Assembly (NCBI GenBank): GCA_013350335.1
Contig: CM023539.1
Location: forward strand, 34,148,631 to 34,212,630
Source of the DNA: Chimonanthus salicifolius
Lineage: Eukaryota > Streptophyta > Magnoliopsida > Laurales > Calycanthaceae
Reading direction: 5' to 3'
DNA length: 64,000 nt
Below the pieces are notes generated by a model. It made no database searches and was not told the DNA's origin. It was given only the letters and a program-made list of their open reading frames with translations. The position numbers and the translations under genes were made by a program. Shown piece by piece: positions 1 to 13,393 of this stretch. Each line of letters opens with the position of its first letter. The first letter of the stretch is position 1.

Positions 1-380
1 AAGGGGGGAGAAAGAGATGCAGCGGCACTGTAGCAACTCGCTACAGTGCGGCGCGAAAAGGGTATGAAGGTTTAGGGTTTTTGGGGGAGGGGGTTTTAAC
101 TTAGGATTTTTCTTTTTTTTTTTCTTTTTAAATCTTAAATTTTCCAAAAATAAATAAATAATTTAAAACTCATAAAAAATCAAACGTCGAACATCGAGGA
201 AGATAACGTGTGATTTTCAAACTTTTTAAATGATAAAATATTTAATGATTGAAAATTACCAAAGTGCCCTTCGAGTGTTAGAACTCAAAATCGGGCAAAC
301 CAGGACCCAACACGGGGCCCACACTTTCCTCACTGCTACCAAGACCCCAAAACTCCGAAATATCAGGTCGGGTCATTACA
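1..380 (-). repeat. Partial LTR-like sequence, cut by window edge
   Basis: Read on the minus strand, the right edge begins TGTAATGACCCGACC, which resembles the 5' end of many plant Ty3-type LTRs, and the sequence continues leftwards out of the window. The sequence just right of position 380 shows no purine tract or tRNA-primer site, so it could be a solo LTR. No coding potential was recognised. The other end and any 5-bp duplication lie outside the window, so this rests on one terminus only. Confidence 0.3.
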
Positions 381-793
381 CTGAGTCAACCACAGATAGA
401 GAGTATCGGCCTGGAAGTGAATACATAATATATATGTATATAGGATAGCATCAAATAAGAGGGGTTAGTATGACTTTTAATTATGAAATGGTTATAAACA
501 TCACATTAAAATCTAAGATCTAAATCATGGAAACCTAATTTAGACTAAGTTTCAAAATCAAAACTGGGTTCCTCAGAACATACTTCGGAACCAGGTACTA
601 TGGCTCGGAACTTCTGAGCCACCACCTAAATATGAGTTTACAGAACCTTCGGAATATGGGTTCTGTACTTCGGAACTTTCGAAGTTCAGGTCTCGGAACA
701 TCCTAGCCTGCTTCTGAACAGAAAAACAGAAAACAGAAAATCAGTGGGTCTATGTGTCTCGAAACCTGTCTAGGTATCCTCGGAACTTCCGAA
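381..793. repeat. Left flank with clustered TTCGGAAC / TTCGAA motifs
   Basis: From about 550 to 793 the motif TTCGGAAC and its variants (CTCGGAAC, CTTCCGAA, TTTCGAA) recur in both orientations roughly every 20-40 bases. The same motif family resumes immediately right of the hAT element (19711-19880), so the two flanks were one block before that insertion. No gene is visible. The block may be subterminal or LTR sequence of an unrecognised element. Confidence 0.5.
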
Positions 794-900
794 CAGGGAT
801 TTAAATACCGGGATCACCGGTATATCGGCCGATATGCAAATATCGGCCGATATGCATATCTGCCGATATACCGGCCGGTAAATTTCTCTCTCTTCCGGTT
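794..900. repeat. hAT left end with ATCGGCCGAT palindromes
   Basis: Three to four copies of an ATCGGCCGAT-like palindrome occur within 75 bases of the left terminus, followed by a poly-T tract (899-918). In hAT elements such subterminal repeats are bound by the transposase. That role is inferred here from position and repetition. Confidence 0.6.
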
Positions 901-1825
901 TTTTTTTTTTTTTTTTTTGGTCCGATTTTTTTTGGGTAATGTCGGAAAATTTTGGGCTTCTTGAAAATATAATTTTTTCATTAAATATCGGTCATATACA
1001 TACTCAAATTATTTATTTAAGTTTCATCTATTTTTAATATTAAAATTAACAATAGATGATTTTAACTTATAAAAACATGAAAATGTCACATCAATCCTCT
1101 CAAGTCTCATCAATAAGTAGATCCTATCATATAATTAATCAATATAGGAAAATTAATAATAAAAATAAAAATAAAACTTCTTATCTCATAGCTCCACACA
1201 TATTAAAACTTTGAATTAATGCCTATGTTATTGGGTAATTATAAATACATACTTACGTTTTCAATAATTTCAATTTCATTCCTAACATTTGAAAGTCATG
1301 TATAAATGAGTCTCTGTATGTATTCTAATGTGTGAATAATTTTTAGGAATAATAAAATATTAATTATGATAAGAGTCCACTTATGCTAATGTTAATATGT
1401 TATATGAGAATGAGCAGAGTGTCTATGATTAATCATAGTTGTTCTTTATTCAATCATAATAATAAAATTTTATAAGTCTAAGATAATAAAATGACAAAAA
1501 GATTTTAGCCATCATGTATTTATGTTGCCATGTATACACCTCACACACTTTAATAAATTGAAATTGAGTCAAATTAATCGAATAGTATTTTAAAATTCAA
1601 ATTATGTTTTTAAAATTTTCAAGAAGTGGTAATAAAAGGTAAAATAGTATTTTATAAGTGAAGACCTCTAAATAATATCATATTATTTTATTTTTTTTAG
1701 ACTATTAGTTATCTATCAAAATTTGAATTCATTTTAAGTAGATCTCAATGAAATTGAATTTCACATCTCAAAATTTGAATCACATCAAAGCTTGTCCAAA
1801 TTTTCTCAAAACAAATGTAATATTA
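901..1825. other. Non-coding 3' part of the hAT element
   Basis: AT-rich sequence between the left terminus and the transposase stop codon. On the minus strand it is downstream of the gene and presumably holds the 3' UTR and terminator. No further coding exon was recognised. Confidence 0.5.
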
Positions 1826-2891
1826 CTATGGATCCAGCTCTTCATATGGATAATCCGGGACGTGGAAATAAAATCTTGCATACGTGTCTTCCGGAAATCG
1901 CTCATCATTAGACGTGTAGTCGGATGTTGATGATGGATTGTGGTACTGCCAACTATCAGATGAGGGTTGCGATTGACGATCTGAAATCGACATGGACTGC
2001 ATATTACTGGATAATGAGTTCGTGTCGAAGTGCCCATAGCTCGGTTGACCATAATATCCTGTTGGCGTATATCCGAAAGATACATATCCTTCACCGGGCA
2101 AGTTTGTTCCGCCATGAGGAGGTGTATGTTGCCTATCATCCTGTTGGTAATGGACTTCACTCATGTTGGGATAATACCCCGGTGGGCCGGCAGGCTCAAC
2201 ATCCACAACAATATTTGGATGAGTAAAATCCAACACATCATCTGACCCATTACCGTCATCGGTAGATGAATCAGAATCAGATCTAGCCGACCCATAATAA
2301 CGTCTGCTGGATTGGCTGCTCGGAACAACAGGTTCTTTTCCTCTTAATGATCTCCTCCTCTGTGAAGAGCTAGATACCCCATCTGTCCCAGTGGGCCGTT
2401 CACTAACAGAATGACGACGTGGAGCCATTCTTGTACTTGTCTGACGTTCTAGACCCACATTTGGAGGGCGGGACACACTTATTGAATGGCGGCGACCTTC
2501 ATTTTCCGCCTCGTCCTCGGAATCTTGCAATTCTCCCAACTCTATACTTTGATCTAAAAATGATATATCTAGATCATGCAGTACAGGTTGTTCTTCCTCT
2601 TCGATCCATTTACTTAATGGATCATTATAGGTAAATAGAGACTCGAGGTCGATCAGGACGAAAAAATCATCGGCATCTTCACGTGTCAACTCGGGGTACC
2701 TCCTCAAATTCCTTGCCCTTAGCCTCTGATTGTAGTGTAGGTACACTAAATCATTAAGTCTTTGAGATGATAATTTGTTTCGAGGCTTGCTATGGACACA
2801 TTTAAATGTCGACCAGTTACGCTCGCAGTTGGTTGCACTGCACGTCTGGCTCATCAGCTTGATGGCATACTTCCTCAATATAGGTGAGCTG
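1826..2891 (-). CDS. hAT transposase last exon, downstream half: dimerisation domain and tail
   Basis: Continues the same reading frame after the insertion. The first about 60 residues form the hAT C-terminal dimerisation region (IKLMSQTCSATNCERNWS, then LNDLVYLHYNQRL). The remaining roughly 290 residues are acidic, then rich in Ser, Tyr, Gly and Gln with no recognised domain. The stop codon is at 1826-1828. Confidence 0.8.
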
Positions 2892-5800
2892 TGTAACGCC
2901 CGCCCCTTTTCACCATAAATCAGAGTTAAAAATTTTTTTTTTTTTTTCTTAAAGTGACAAAGGGCGCGAACGTCACGACGCGAGTTAAGTCCGAGCTTCT
3001 AAAACCCGGCCCTTAACTGGCCAACCCTACGTGTGCGTGGAATGAAGTCCACGGAGAATGGTTCACACGTAGAAGTAAGCATCGGAGAACATTTAAACCA
3101 ATTGCGGAAAATTATAAAAGAGCCTAACCTACAAATTCTTAGATAGCAGGGAAGTTACATTCATTCAATCACCAAACATCCTTAAAACCATAATGTCCAA
3201 AATATAGTAAATGATCTCAAATTAAACTACATCAAATACACATTTCTCAAAATAACTTAAATAAAATAATTAGTCCGCCTTCCAAAGCTCTTAAGCTTGG
3301 CTCCCGTCTCGTCCTTCTGCTCTGGCATTTCCTGCGTCATCAGCTAGGGTAGAAGTAGGGCGTTAGACCACGCGCCCAGTAGGACTCCGAGTAGGGCTAA
3401 CACATGGATTAGTGATAACAAAGCAGATAGATAATACATAACGAAAAGCCATAGAATGAATGTCATGCCATGGGTGTCTGTGTTATGAATCCCACCCATC
3501 ATCCTTACTATCCCGATGCCATATCCCCCTTGACGGTAAGGCCTCGTCAAGGCGTAACCACAAATACAATATTCCCCTTGATGGAAGAATCATCATCAAG
3601 GTATAACAATAAATACAACATCCCCCTTGACGGTAAGGCCTCGTCAAGGTACAATAATACATATGTGAAATGTCCCCATGCTTGTTTATCGGTCGCCCCG
3701 ACGGAGCATGGACTCCGGTTTCATTTCATCCTTCCCCTGTCATATGCCTCCCATGCCATGCATGAGATGTAGATGCCATTTGCCATGTAATATATGAAAT
3801 TCAATAGTAATAAAGCCCATCTTAAAACAATTACAAGATTACCAACTAAATCCAAGGGAAAACATCCCACAATATTTAATCCAAAACCCATCATAAGCAT
3901 TCACAAAATTTCCAAAATAATTTAGAGTAAAACATAACATGATACATAGTCCGTAACATATCTTAAAGACAACCACATGATTTCCAAAATAGATTAAAGA
4001 GAACATCACCCAAATCTATGGCTTACAAAAAGGTAGGAATCCTACCGAATACCGACTCGCGTCTTTATTTCATTTTCGTCCGACAATCCGGCTACCGACT
4101 CGCGTACCGCTCGCGCTATCCGGTACCTTATTAAATTACCAAATCAATCCAAGTTTTAATCATTTCCAAGCCCATAAATCACAACTTAGTGGGTTTCTTC
4201 ATTTTAGCCCATATTTACCATTTTTGCCACTACCCTTCACATAAACAATTTTTTCATTAATTCATGCCTACTTAAGCCCAAAATTTAATCCACAACTTAG
4301 GTCCTTAACTTAGGTCCATTATTGACTTACCAAAACATTAAAATTTGTCATGTAATTAATTTAATCATTACTCATTTAAACCCATTCAAACCCCATACTT
4401 AATCACATATATACCCATTGACCTTAAACCCAAATTGATTTACAATTTGGGGCATGGGTTCGGCCATACACCATGGCCGAACCCATGATGTTCCTTTCTC
4501 CATTTTTTCCTTGGGTCCAAAAACATCAAATTCATCAAATCTTTTCATGGGATTTACCTCATGCATTTAACTACTATGAGTGCATTATTCATTCATTTCA
4601 TTTGGAGACCACAAACACCATTCACCATTCAATTTAAATCATTCATTAGGTCATCCTAATGCACCCAAGCTCATGTCTAATATACATGGGGTTCGGCCAT
4701 GTACCATGGCCGAACCCATGGTTCTTCAATGTGGCTGATAATTACCATTTTGCCACTCTCCCTTCCATGTTTAATCATTCACCCATTCATGTATATTTTA
4801 AGTCTAAAATTCATCCATAACTTAGATCCATTAAGGATTCACTAACCACGACCCAATATGAAACAAAATAAGCCATCTAAATTAATAAAATTTTCCATCA
4901 TCTAAACACAAACATGGACCCAACCTTAGCTCATACAATGACTTACAAAATGGGTCATGGGTTCAAAATACCTAATTCATCAACTCTTCCCATGAGAGGT
5001 TTTAAATCATGCATCTAAACCATATTCTTAACCCCATTTGGATCATTACACCTGTTCATTTAAAAACCCTAAATTCATCAACACATTATCCTTTAAACCC
5101 ACCATTTAATCATCATTTCATCACCATAGGGTTCGGCCATAGGTATATGGCCGAACCCATGGTTCAAGGCTCATTCCCTCCATGCATTTCAAAACCATAA
5201 GACTCCATTGCATTTTTATCATAAACTCATTTTAAAACCTTACTCCCATGCATTCATTAAAACCCTAAATTCATTAATCAAAAACTCTCATTGTCTTCCA
5301 TCCATAAAACCCCAACCAATTAAACCAACCACCAAATCACCCACCATGGGGTTCAGCCATGCTACATGGCCGAACCCTATGGCCCATAATTTCCTTCCAA
5401 TAACCTAATTCCATTCTTAATTTCATAAATTACCCAATGCACATAATCCATTTATTTATTTTCTTACCCTAACCCTAATTTACCCATTTAGGGTTTTCTC
5501 CATCTTCCACCCTTCCATTTGATGGATCTAAATTCCATAGCATAAAATTATCTATCCACCATTTATTTCACAAAAATAAATTCCAATTCTTAAACCCTAA
5601 AATTCCAAAATTTCTTGTTTAAGAAACACTTACAATCCGCCGTCTCCTCCAATTTCCGTCACTCCCGTCGGTCTCCGTAGCGTCCTCTCTCCTTCCTCTT
5701 GATCTTTGATAGGTCAAGATTCTTGATTAATGGTGGCAATCCCCAACCCTAGAATCGGCCAAAGTAGAGCTTAAATTGAGAGAGGGAAAGGGAGAGATGA

Positions 5801-6713
5801 TGAGAGGGGAGGGAATAACCTTGATCTTAGAGTGATTTTGCCTAAATTTCCACTTTTTTTCTTCTCTCCTTCTCTTCTCTTCTTCTTTGCTCTCTTTCTC
5901 TCCTTCACTTGGAGCATGGGACGGCAATGGAGGAGTGCAAGAGATGGAGTTAGTGCAAAACGAAAATGAGGGAACCAAATAAGGCTTATCTCCATTTGTT
6001 GACTTAATTACACTTTACATTTATTATCCCACCAAACCTAAGATATTTTAATTGCTTTATGGTGGTGGTTTAGATAACCACCACCAAGCCCAACGTTTTT
6101 ACACTTGAGGTTGAGATGAGGTACTTTGGTATTCACCTCTTGACCCCACTTTGACCACTTCACTTAAATAATTTTAATCATTTAATATTTAGATATTTAG
6201 GTTACTTTAATTTCCATTTATTTATTTAAATCACCTTTATATACCCACCCATGGTTGACCAATTCAACCATGGTGGTCGGCCCCACCAAACATTGGCCCA
6301 CACGCCACCTCACTTGATGAGGTGGAGGTGGGTCCCACTTGGCCACATTACCTTGATTTAATTCTAAATAACTTAGGTGATTTAAATTCATTGAATTCAC
6401 TCTAAGTGGATTACCATTGGGCCTATGGCCCAATTACATTTCCATCTAGCCCATTTACCTTAGAGCATAACCATCTTGATCCGTTGGGTCCCAAATGGGT
6501 ATGTGACCCAATTTGACCATTCTTGACCCATTTAACCCTCATTGCCCATTTAAATGAATTTAAATCAACTCCATAGTCCATTGGGCCATACTTGGGCCTT
6601 TGTCCAAATTTTTTTAGTCCATTTACTCTTTACTTCACCAATTTTCCAATTTCCATCCTTAAAATAAATAATATTCCCATTTATATTAATTTTAAAAATT
6701 CCGGGCCCTTACA
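2892..6713 (-). repeat. 3' LTR of the nested retrotransposon
   Basis: 3822 bp, matching 10890-14729 nearly base for base. It lacks an 18-base stretch present at about 11220-11237 of the other LTR. Contains four palindromic hairpins (4453-5377). Open frames inside it are duplicated in the other LTR and are not genes. Confidence 0.9.
4453..5377. repeat. Four GGGTTCGGCCAT hairpins in degenerate ~220-bp repeats (3' LTR)
   Basis: GGGTTCGGCCAT is followed after a 5-6 base loop by its reverse complement at 4453-4487, 4689-4717, 5129-5158 and 5349-5377. The first is a perfect 15-bp stem. The last has one mismatch. Spacing (236, 440 = 2x220, 220) and a decayed half copy near 4948-4965 suggest an ancestral tandem repeat of about 220 bp, one hairpin per unit. 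Confidence 0.8.
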
Positions 6714-6740
6714 ATACAATCCTCTTTTAAAATTTTCGTC
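6714..6740 (-). other. Candidate polypurine tract next to 3' LTR
   Basis: On the minus strand AAAAGAGGATTGTAT directly precedes the LTR start TGTAAGGG. It is a short, imperfect purine run in the right place for plus-strand priming. Confidence 0.4.
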
Positions 6741-7995
6741 CCGAAAATTCGAGCGAAGTAGAGGTTCAAAACATCCACACAAGGAGTTCCGCAATATCCT
6801 TTGTTCTCTCCCGATCACTCTGATCGGCTTCTCCACACCCATCACGTCGCTTTGTACATCGACGTCTGGTACATTCAAGACATGTGAAGGGTCGGGGTTG
6901 TATTTTCCTCAACCCGGACACATGAAACATATCACGTAAAAATGATTACTGTGGAGGAAGTGCTAACTAATAGGCCACCTCCCCCACCCTCTTTAGGATT
7001 GGAAACGGCCCCACAATCTAGGCGATAGTTTCCCCTTCTTTCTGAGTCTCATGTGTCCCTCCTGTGGTGAGACTTCCAAAAGCACCAAATCTCCCCTTCA
7101 AACTCGGGGAAACTTCTCCTCTTGTCGGCGTAATACTTATAACGGCTCTGCGCCGTGAGTAAAGGTTACCGTATAAATTTAATCTACGCCGTAGTCTCCG
7201 CAACCAACTTCGGTCCAACCAGCGCAGGCTCACCGACCTCTGTCTAACGCACTAGAGATCTACACGGCCCACCATATAAGGCCTGAAATGGAGCCATCTG
7301 GAGGTACTGTTATTGTATGAGAACTCCACCAGTGGCAGGCGATTCTCCCATCCACCCTTGACATCCCGCATACCTGCTCTCAGCATATCCTCCAATATCT
7401 GTATTGTTCTCTCCGATTGTCCATCAGTGTGTGGGTGGAATACTGTGCTGATCAACACGTCGGTCCCCATAGCCGACTACACACTCTGCCATACTCTGTC
7501 GGACACAATAGTCCGAGGTACACCAGGTAGTCTGATAACATTTCGGATGTACCGTCGACTCATATTGCATCGTTGTGCCTTGATGACCTTAGTAGCCCTG
7601 TCACCAAATCCATGGCTACATGTTCCCATCCCCACTTCGGCACTGGTAAGGGTTTGAGTAAACCCGGTGGTTTCCGATGTTCCGCCTTAACCTACCGACA
7701 AGTTAGTGCAACGAGCACAAACTCAGCCACATCTCTCTTGAGTCCATGCCATCAATAGTGCCTCTTAAGATCATGGTACATCTTTGGCGCTGTCCGGATG
7801 GGTAGAGAGCTTGGTTTGGTGTGCCTCAACCAACAATTCCCTTCCGCAGCTCTTAGGTACCTACGTCCTACCTCGGAACAAAAGACCCTATCCCGGTCGT
7901 AACTCAAATTCCGATACTACCTCACATGTAGATATCTTGGTCCAGATCTCCTCCATTTCTGGGTCTATTCGTTGTTCCCGTTCAATTGTGCTAAA
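6714..7995 (-). pseudogene. Decayed Ty3-type integrase (zinc-binding region, core, C-terminal part)
   Basis: Minus-strand fragments in successive frames follow the order of a Ty3 integrase. At 7990-7840 there is a remnant of the region before the zinc finger. At 7800-7600 there is a stretch with HDLKRHY and [14 protein letters not shown]. At 7470-7252 there is the core block STVFHPHTDGQSERTIQ. At 7230-6720 there are pieces of the C-terminal domain (KGRFG, VEKPIRVI, FRDENF). Stops and frameshifts separate them, so no functional enzyme can be made. The piece ends at the 3' LTR, as expected when integrase is the last pol domain. Confidence 0.8.
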
Positions 7996-10875
7996 TATCT
8001 CTTAATTACATCAATATCACTCATATCGACCTATGAGTTCCATTCTTACAGAAATTACTCTGTCTCATATTATTTCTTTTCCTTATGAACCCATTTGCGA
8101 TTTTATGTAGATTACGTATTCTATTTCACTTTATCTGTTATCAAAACATTTCCCATACGTACTCCTTCAATACGTTCTTTTGTCTACTCCCCGTGTGAGT
8201 TAGTCTGCCAATACGAGCCTATGCTCAAGTCCATTGTTGATTCCATTTTAACTAGGTTTCTAGCTTCGCCCTCATGGAACTCCATCGGCCAACTACAGAG
8301 TCAGGTGATCAGTCTCACTCGGCAGTCGCCCATAGCTTTCCATTCAAGTTTCACTAGAATCTTAACCTTTCCCTTAAGTCCATCTCTCAACAGCAATCAT
8401 ACCTTTTTTTTGCATATAAGTCACTATGGGACTAACCCTTTTTGTTCACAACTCCTCCAACACCAATACCCGACATCAATCCAATCACATAAATACTAAT
8501 TTCCTACCCTTCTGGATTATTCCACATATTTTCATAGATTCCATAAAAACAATGATATATCTAAGCTTACTTAGACTATGTCAAATAGTGCCCATTCATC
8601 ACTAAAAAAAAAATTTCACAAGTATTACCAATTCCACCAACCACCAAATTCCACCCTACATGCCTACGTTATCAATGGTTACCACATCATACGGTTCATA
8701 TTCCTTCATTAGCAGGCCACGTAAAATTGAAATCACACACATCTTCGAATAACACAACTCATGTGTAACCAGATCTTTCACCTCCATTCACATCAAACAA
8801 CAACTTGAGGTAACATAAGAAATAACACTTTAAGAAGATCTAGTGATTGAACATAATTATGATTAGGTTACCCTACCCCATTTACAACACACACCGAGAG
8901 ATTTTAAAATAATAATCCTACTCATCCCAAGCAAATCATTCCAATACATTCGAAGACCATCCATGACCATCCATAAATCCCTAAACTTTGGAATTATTCA
9001 TCAGCCCCACCTAGATTCCCAACCAAACGCATTGGCATATCACGGCCCCTTCATGCATACTACATATTCACAACTCCCGGCACTTTATCAACTCATCACC
9101 ATACACATAGTCTATAACACATCCTTGTTCCACAATAATCATTCATTGCATACCACCCATTATCAAAGTAACATCATATAAACTCATTGCAACGATTAAT
9201 AATTCACAACTTAGTAACATCATAGGGAATCCTCATGCTATCACTAAATAAAATATTTTCATAATTTCATGGTCCATCACTTGTTCATAATCTATACTAC
9301 ACATTGGAAGAATGCAATTTCATTATACATACAAGATTTTTCATACAACATATTAGTCTTTGCAAGCTAGACCCTTCTCATTCTCCTCATAATGCCATCC
9401 TCTCACAAGTTTCATATGGCAAGTTAATCCATGCATCCCGGTCTCTTTCAAGTACATTGTTTATCCCACATCTCTCAAATGGCACTTTGTTCACATGAAA
9501 ACCTCTTATACCCCTTCACAAAGCGTTTACATCATCACCCATTATATGTCATAACATAAATCTCTTCACTTGGTCATGACAAACTATCAAACCATGGGTT
9601 ATCACCAATATAAAAACCATTTCTAAAAGCCATTGTACCATCCCCCAAGTATACCCATACATCACATTAACAAATACTCCCCACCCTTTTTATTCACATT
9701 TACCTCAATCATAAGCATATACAACATATACCCCACATCAAAAGTTCATGCCTCTTATCCTCATTTGATGCATGTAGTTCCTCATTGTACATTTTTTTTT
9801 TTTTACATACTCTTTCCTCACTTAATTAGTATGATCATAACTATTAATCTTTCCACATTTCATCACCTCATACACTCAACAATAAGAATTCAACACATGT
9901 ATATTCACATGCACTCACAATACAAGTATGCTTGTGCAATTTAATATCACACTTATTTTCTTCATTTAAAACCCCAAAATCATTAACTATCTTCCAATAT
10001 AAGGACAGTTAGTCCTCTCTTTCCGTGTCCATGTAGTCCACAAATCGGGTATACCACTTCAAGAGGGTAAGGATAGTATGTGCAGTTGTGTCCAACCTAG
10101 TTGCACAACTCGTGCATACAATTGGGTTCCATTTCCCCTACTGACTCTCTTATCATTGGAAAGTCTTCCATATTCTCCTCAGGAAGAGATGCTACATCCT
10201 CTTCATCTTCCTCGGGAGGTCCCTCCTGAAAGTCCAGGCTAACTGCTATGCTAGAAGCAGACACCAAATCTATGAAACAGTTAGGGGTTTCCCTTATCCC
10301 ATAATTCTGTACACTCCCCTTCATTTGACACACTTGTATTCATAGAATACAATTAGAACCCAAAAATCATCAACTGCAATTTCCAATAAAACCAATCTCG
10401 GTTTTGGGGAATTTCTTATGTATATCACAATATATTTTGTTTGGGGAAAGTTGCCAAATAAGCACACTTGTTTTTCCTTTGTTTCTGGGGGGGGAATCTC
10501 TAAATTCCTATTGTTTGTTGTTCAAATTGGGAATACCGGGGAAGTACATCCTACTTTGCTATGACTGATAAATCTAGTACTGTTTCATCAATTTGGGGGA
10601 AAAAAAACTAGATGTTTTCTCATTTCTGGGGAAGTAAACCCTATCTTGCTATGTTTCAATAAATCTCTCCTAGAATGAATCTTTCTTCCCTTGCTATCAT
10701 TCCTTTCCGTCAATTGTTGTTCTCAGATTAAACACTTCAGTTTGAGTCAATCGAAGTAAGTTAACCCGGCCCCCCTGCAGCGGACTCCGAAGAGTCAGTC
10801 GGTTGGTATTCTTAGCAGTCAGTGAGACGTGCAACCGTCTTAATCTTACTTCGAGAAATTCATTCTTCCGAATTC
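7996..10875 (-). other. Non-coding interior of the retrotransposon
   Basis: About 2.9 kb between the integrase remnant and the primer-binding site, where gag, protease and reverse transcriptase would lie. No such motif was found in any frame. The plus strand is strikingly poor in G over 8040-9990, so the RNA sense is C-poor. One 78-codon acidic open frame (10097-10333, minus) resembles nothing I recognise. Confidence 0.6.
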
Positions 10876-10887
10876 GCTCTGATACCA
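10876..10887 (-). other. Primer-binding site (initiator tRNA-Met)
   Basis: Minus-strand TGGTATCAGAGC, two bases from the 5' LTR edge. This is the classic complement to the 3' end of plant initiator tRNA-Met and fixes the element's orientation. Confidence 0.85.
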
Positions 10888-12468
10888 ACTGTAACGCCCG
10901 CCCCTTTTCACCATAAATCAGAGTTAAAATTTTTTTTTTTTTTTCCTTAAAGTGACAAAGGGCGCGAACGTCACGACGCGAGTTAAGTCCGAGCTTCTAA
11001 AACCCGGCCCTTAACTGGCCAACCCTACGTGTGCGTGGAATGAAGTCCACGGAGAATGGTTCACACGTAGAAGTAAGCATCGGGGAACATTTAAACCAAT
11101 TGCGGAAAATTATAAAAGAGCCTAACCTACAAATTCTTAGATAGCAGGGAAGTTACATTCATTCAATCACCAAACATCCTTAAAACCATAATGTCCAAAA
11201 TATAGTAAATAATCTCAATTATTACATTTCCGACAAATTAAACTACATCAAATACACATTTCTCAAAATAACTTAAATAAAATAATTAGTCCGCCTTCCA
11301 AAGCTCTTAAGCTTGGCTCCCGTCTCGTCTTTCTGCTCTGGCATTTCCTGCGTCATCAGCTAGGGTAGAAGTAGGGCGTTAGACCACGCGCCCAGTAGGA
11401 CTCCGAGTAGGGCTAACACATGGATTAGTGATAACAAAGCAGATAGATAATACATAACGAAAAGCCATAGAATGAATGTCATGCCATGGGTGTCTGTGTT
11501 ATGAATCCCACCCATCATCCTTACTATCCCGATGCCATATCCCCCTTGACGGTAAGGCCTCGTCAAGGCGTAACCACAAATACAATATTCCCCTTGATGG
11601 AAGAATCATCATCAAGGTATAACAATAAATACAACATCCCCCTTGACGGTAAGGCCTCGTCAAGGTACAATAATACATATGTGAAATGTCCCCATGCTTG
11701 TTTATCGGTCGCCCCGACGGAGCATGGACTCCGGTTTCATTTCATCCTTCCCCTGTCATATGCCTCCCATGCCATGCATGAGATGTAGATGCCATTTGCC
11801 ATGTAATATATGAAATTCAATAGTAATAAAGCCCATCTTAAAACAATTACAAGATTACCAACTAAATCCAAGGGAAAACATCCCACAATATTTAATCCAA
11901 AACCCATCATAAGCATTCACAAAATTTCCAAAATAATTTAGAGTAAAACATAACATGATACATAGTCCGTAACATATCTTAAAGACAACCACATGATTTC
12001 CAAAATAGATTAAAGAGAACATCACCCAAATCTATGGCTTACAAAAAGGTAGGAATCCTACCGAATACCGACTCGCGTCTTTATTTCATTTTCGTCCGAC
12101 AATCCGGCTACCGACTCGCGTACCGCTCGCGCTATCCGGTACCTTATTAAATTACCAAATCAATCCAAGTTTTAATCATTTCCAAGCCCATAAATCACAA
12201 CTTAGTGGGTTTCTTCATTTTAGCCCATATTTACCATTTTTGCCACTACCCTTCACATAAACAATTTTTTCATTAATTCATGCCTACTTAAGCCCAAAAT
12301 TTAATCCACAACTTAGGTCCTTAACTTAGGTCCATTATTGACTTACCAAAACATTAAAATTTGTCATGTAATTAATTTAATCATTACTCATTTAAACCCA
12401 TTCAAACCCCATACTTAATCACATATATACCCATTGACCTTAAACCCAAATTGATTTACAATTTGGGG

Positions 12469-13393
12469 CATGGGTTCGGCCATACACCATGGCCGAACCC
12501 ATGATGTTCCTTTCTCCATTTTTTCCTTGGGTCCAAAAACATCAAATTCATCAAATCTTTTCATGGGATTTACCTCATGCATTTAACTACTATGAGTGCA
12601 TTATTCATTCATTTCATTTGGAGACCACAAACACCATTCACCATTCAATTTAAATCATTCATTAGGTCATCCTAATGCACCCAAGCTCATGTCTAATATA
12701 CATGGGGTTCGGCCATGTACCATGGCCGAACCCATGGTTCTTCAATGTGGCTGATAATTACCATTTTGCCACTCTCCCTTCCATGTTTAATCATTCACCC
12801 ATTCATGTATATTTTAAGTCTAAAATTCATCCATAACTTAGATCCATTAAGGATTCACTAACCACGACCCAATATGAAACAAAATAAGCCATCTAAATTA
12901 ATAAAATTTTCCATCATCTAAACACAAACATGGACCCAACCTTAGCTCATACAATGACTTACAAAATGGGTCATGGGTTCAAAATACCTAATTCATCAAC
13001 TCTTCCCATGAGAGGTTTTAAATCATGCATCTAAACCATATTCTTAACCCCATTTGGATCATTACACCTGTTCATTTAAAAACCCTAAATTCATCAACAC
13101 ATTATCCTTTAAACCCACCATTTAATCATCATTTCATCACCATAGGGTTCGGCCATAGGTATATGGCCGAACCCATGGTTCAAGGCTCATTCCCTCCATG
13201 CATTTCAAAACCATAAGACTCCATTGCATTTTTATCATAAACTCATTTTAAAACCTTACTCCCATGCATTCATTAAAACCCTAAATTCATTAATCAAAAA
13301 CTCTCATTGTCTTCCATCCATAAAACCCCAACCAATTAAACCAACCACCAAATCACCCACCATGGGGTTCAGCCATGCTACATGGCCGAACCC
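12469..13393. repeat. Same four hairpins in the 5' LTR
   Basis: Exact counterparts of the left-LTR hairpins, offset by 8016 bases. Their presence in both LTRs means they are part of the element. Confidence 0.8.

Noticed and set aside
3344..3772. Open frames within the LTRs (also at 11360-11788 and others)
   Set aside because: They occur identically in both LTRs, resemble no protein family and lie on either strand, so they are chance frames in repeat DNA.
4453..4487. Hairpin as a bacterial-type terminator
   Set aside because: There is no T-run context, it recurs four times within an LTR, and the genome is nuclear plant DNA.
10097..10333. Gag protein of the nested retrotransposon
   Set aside because: The 78-codon acidic frame is in the right area but has no gag motif or zinc knuckle and is too short to call.
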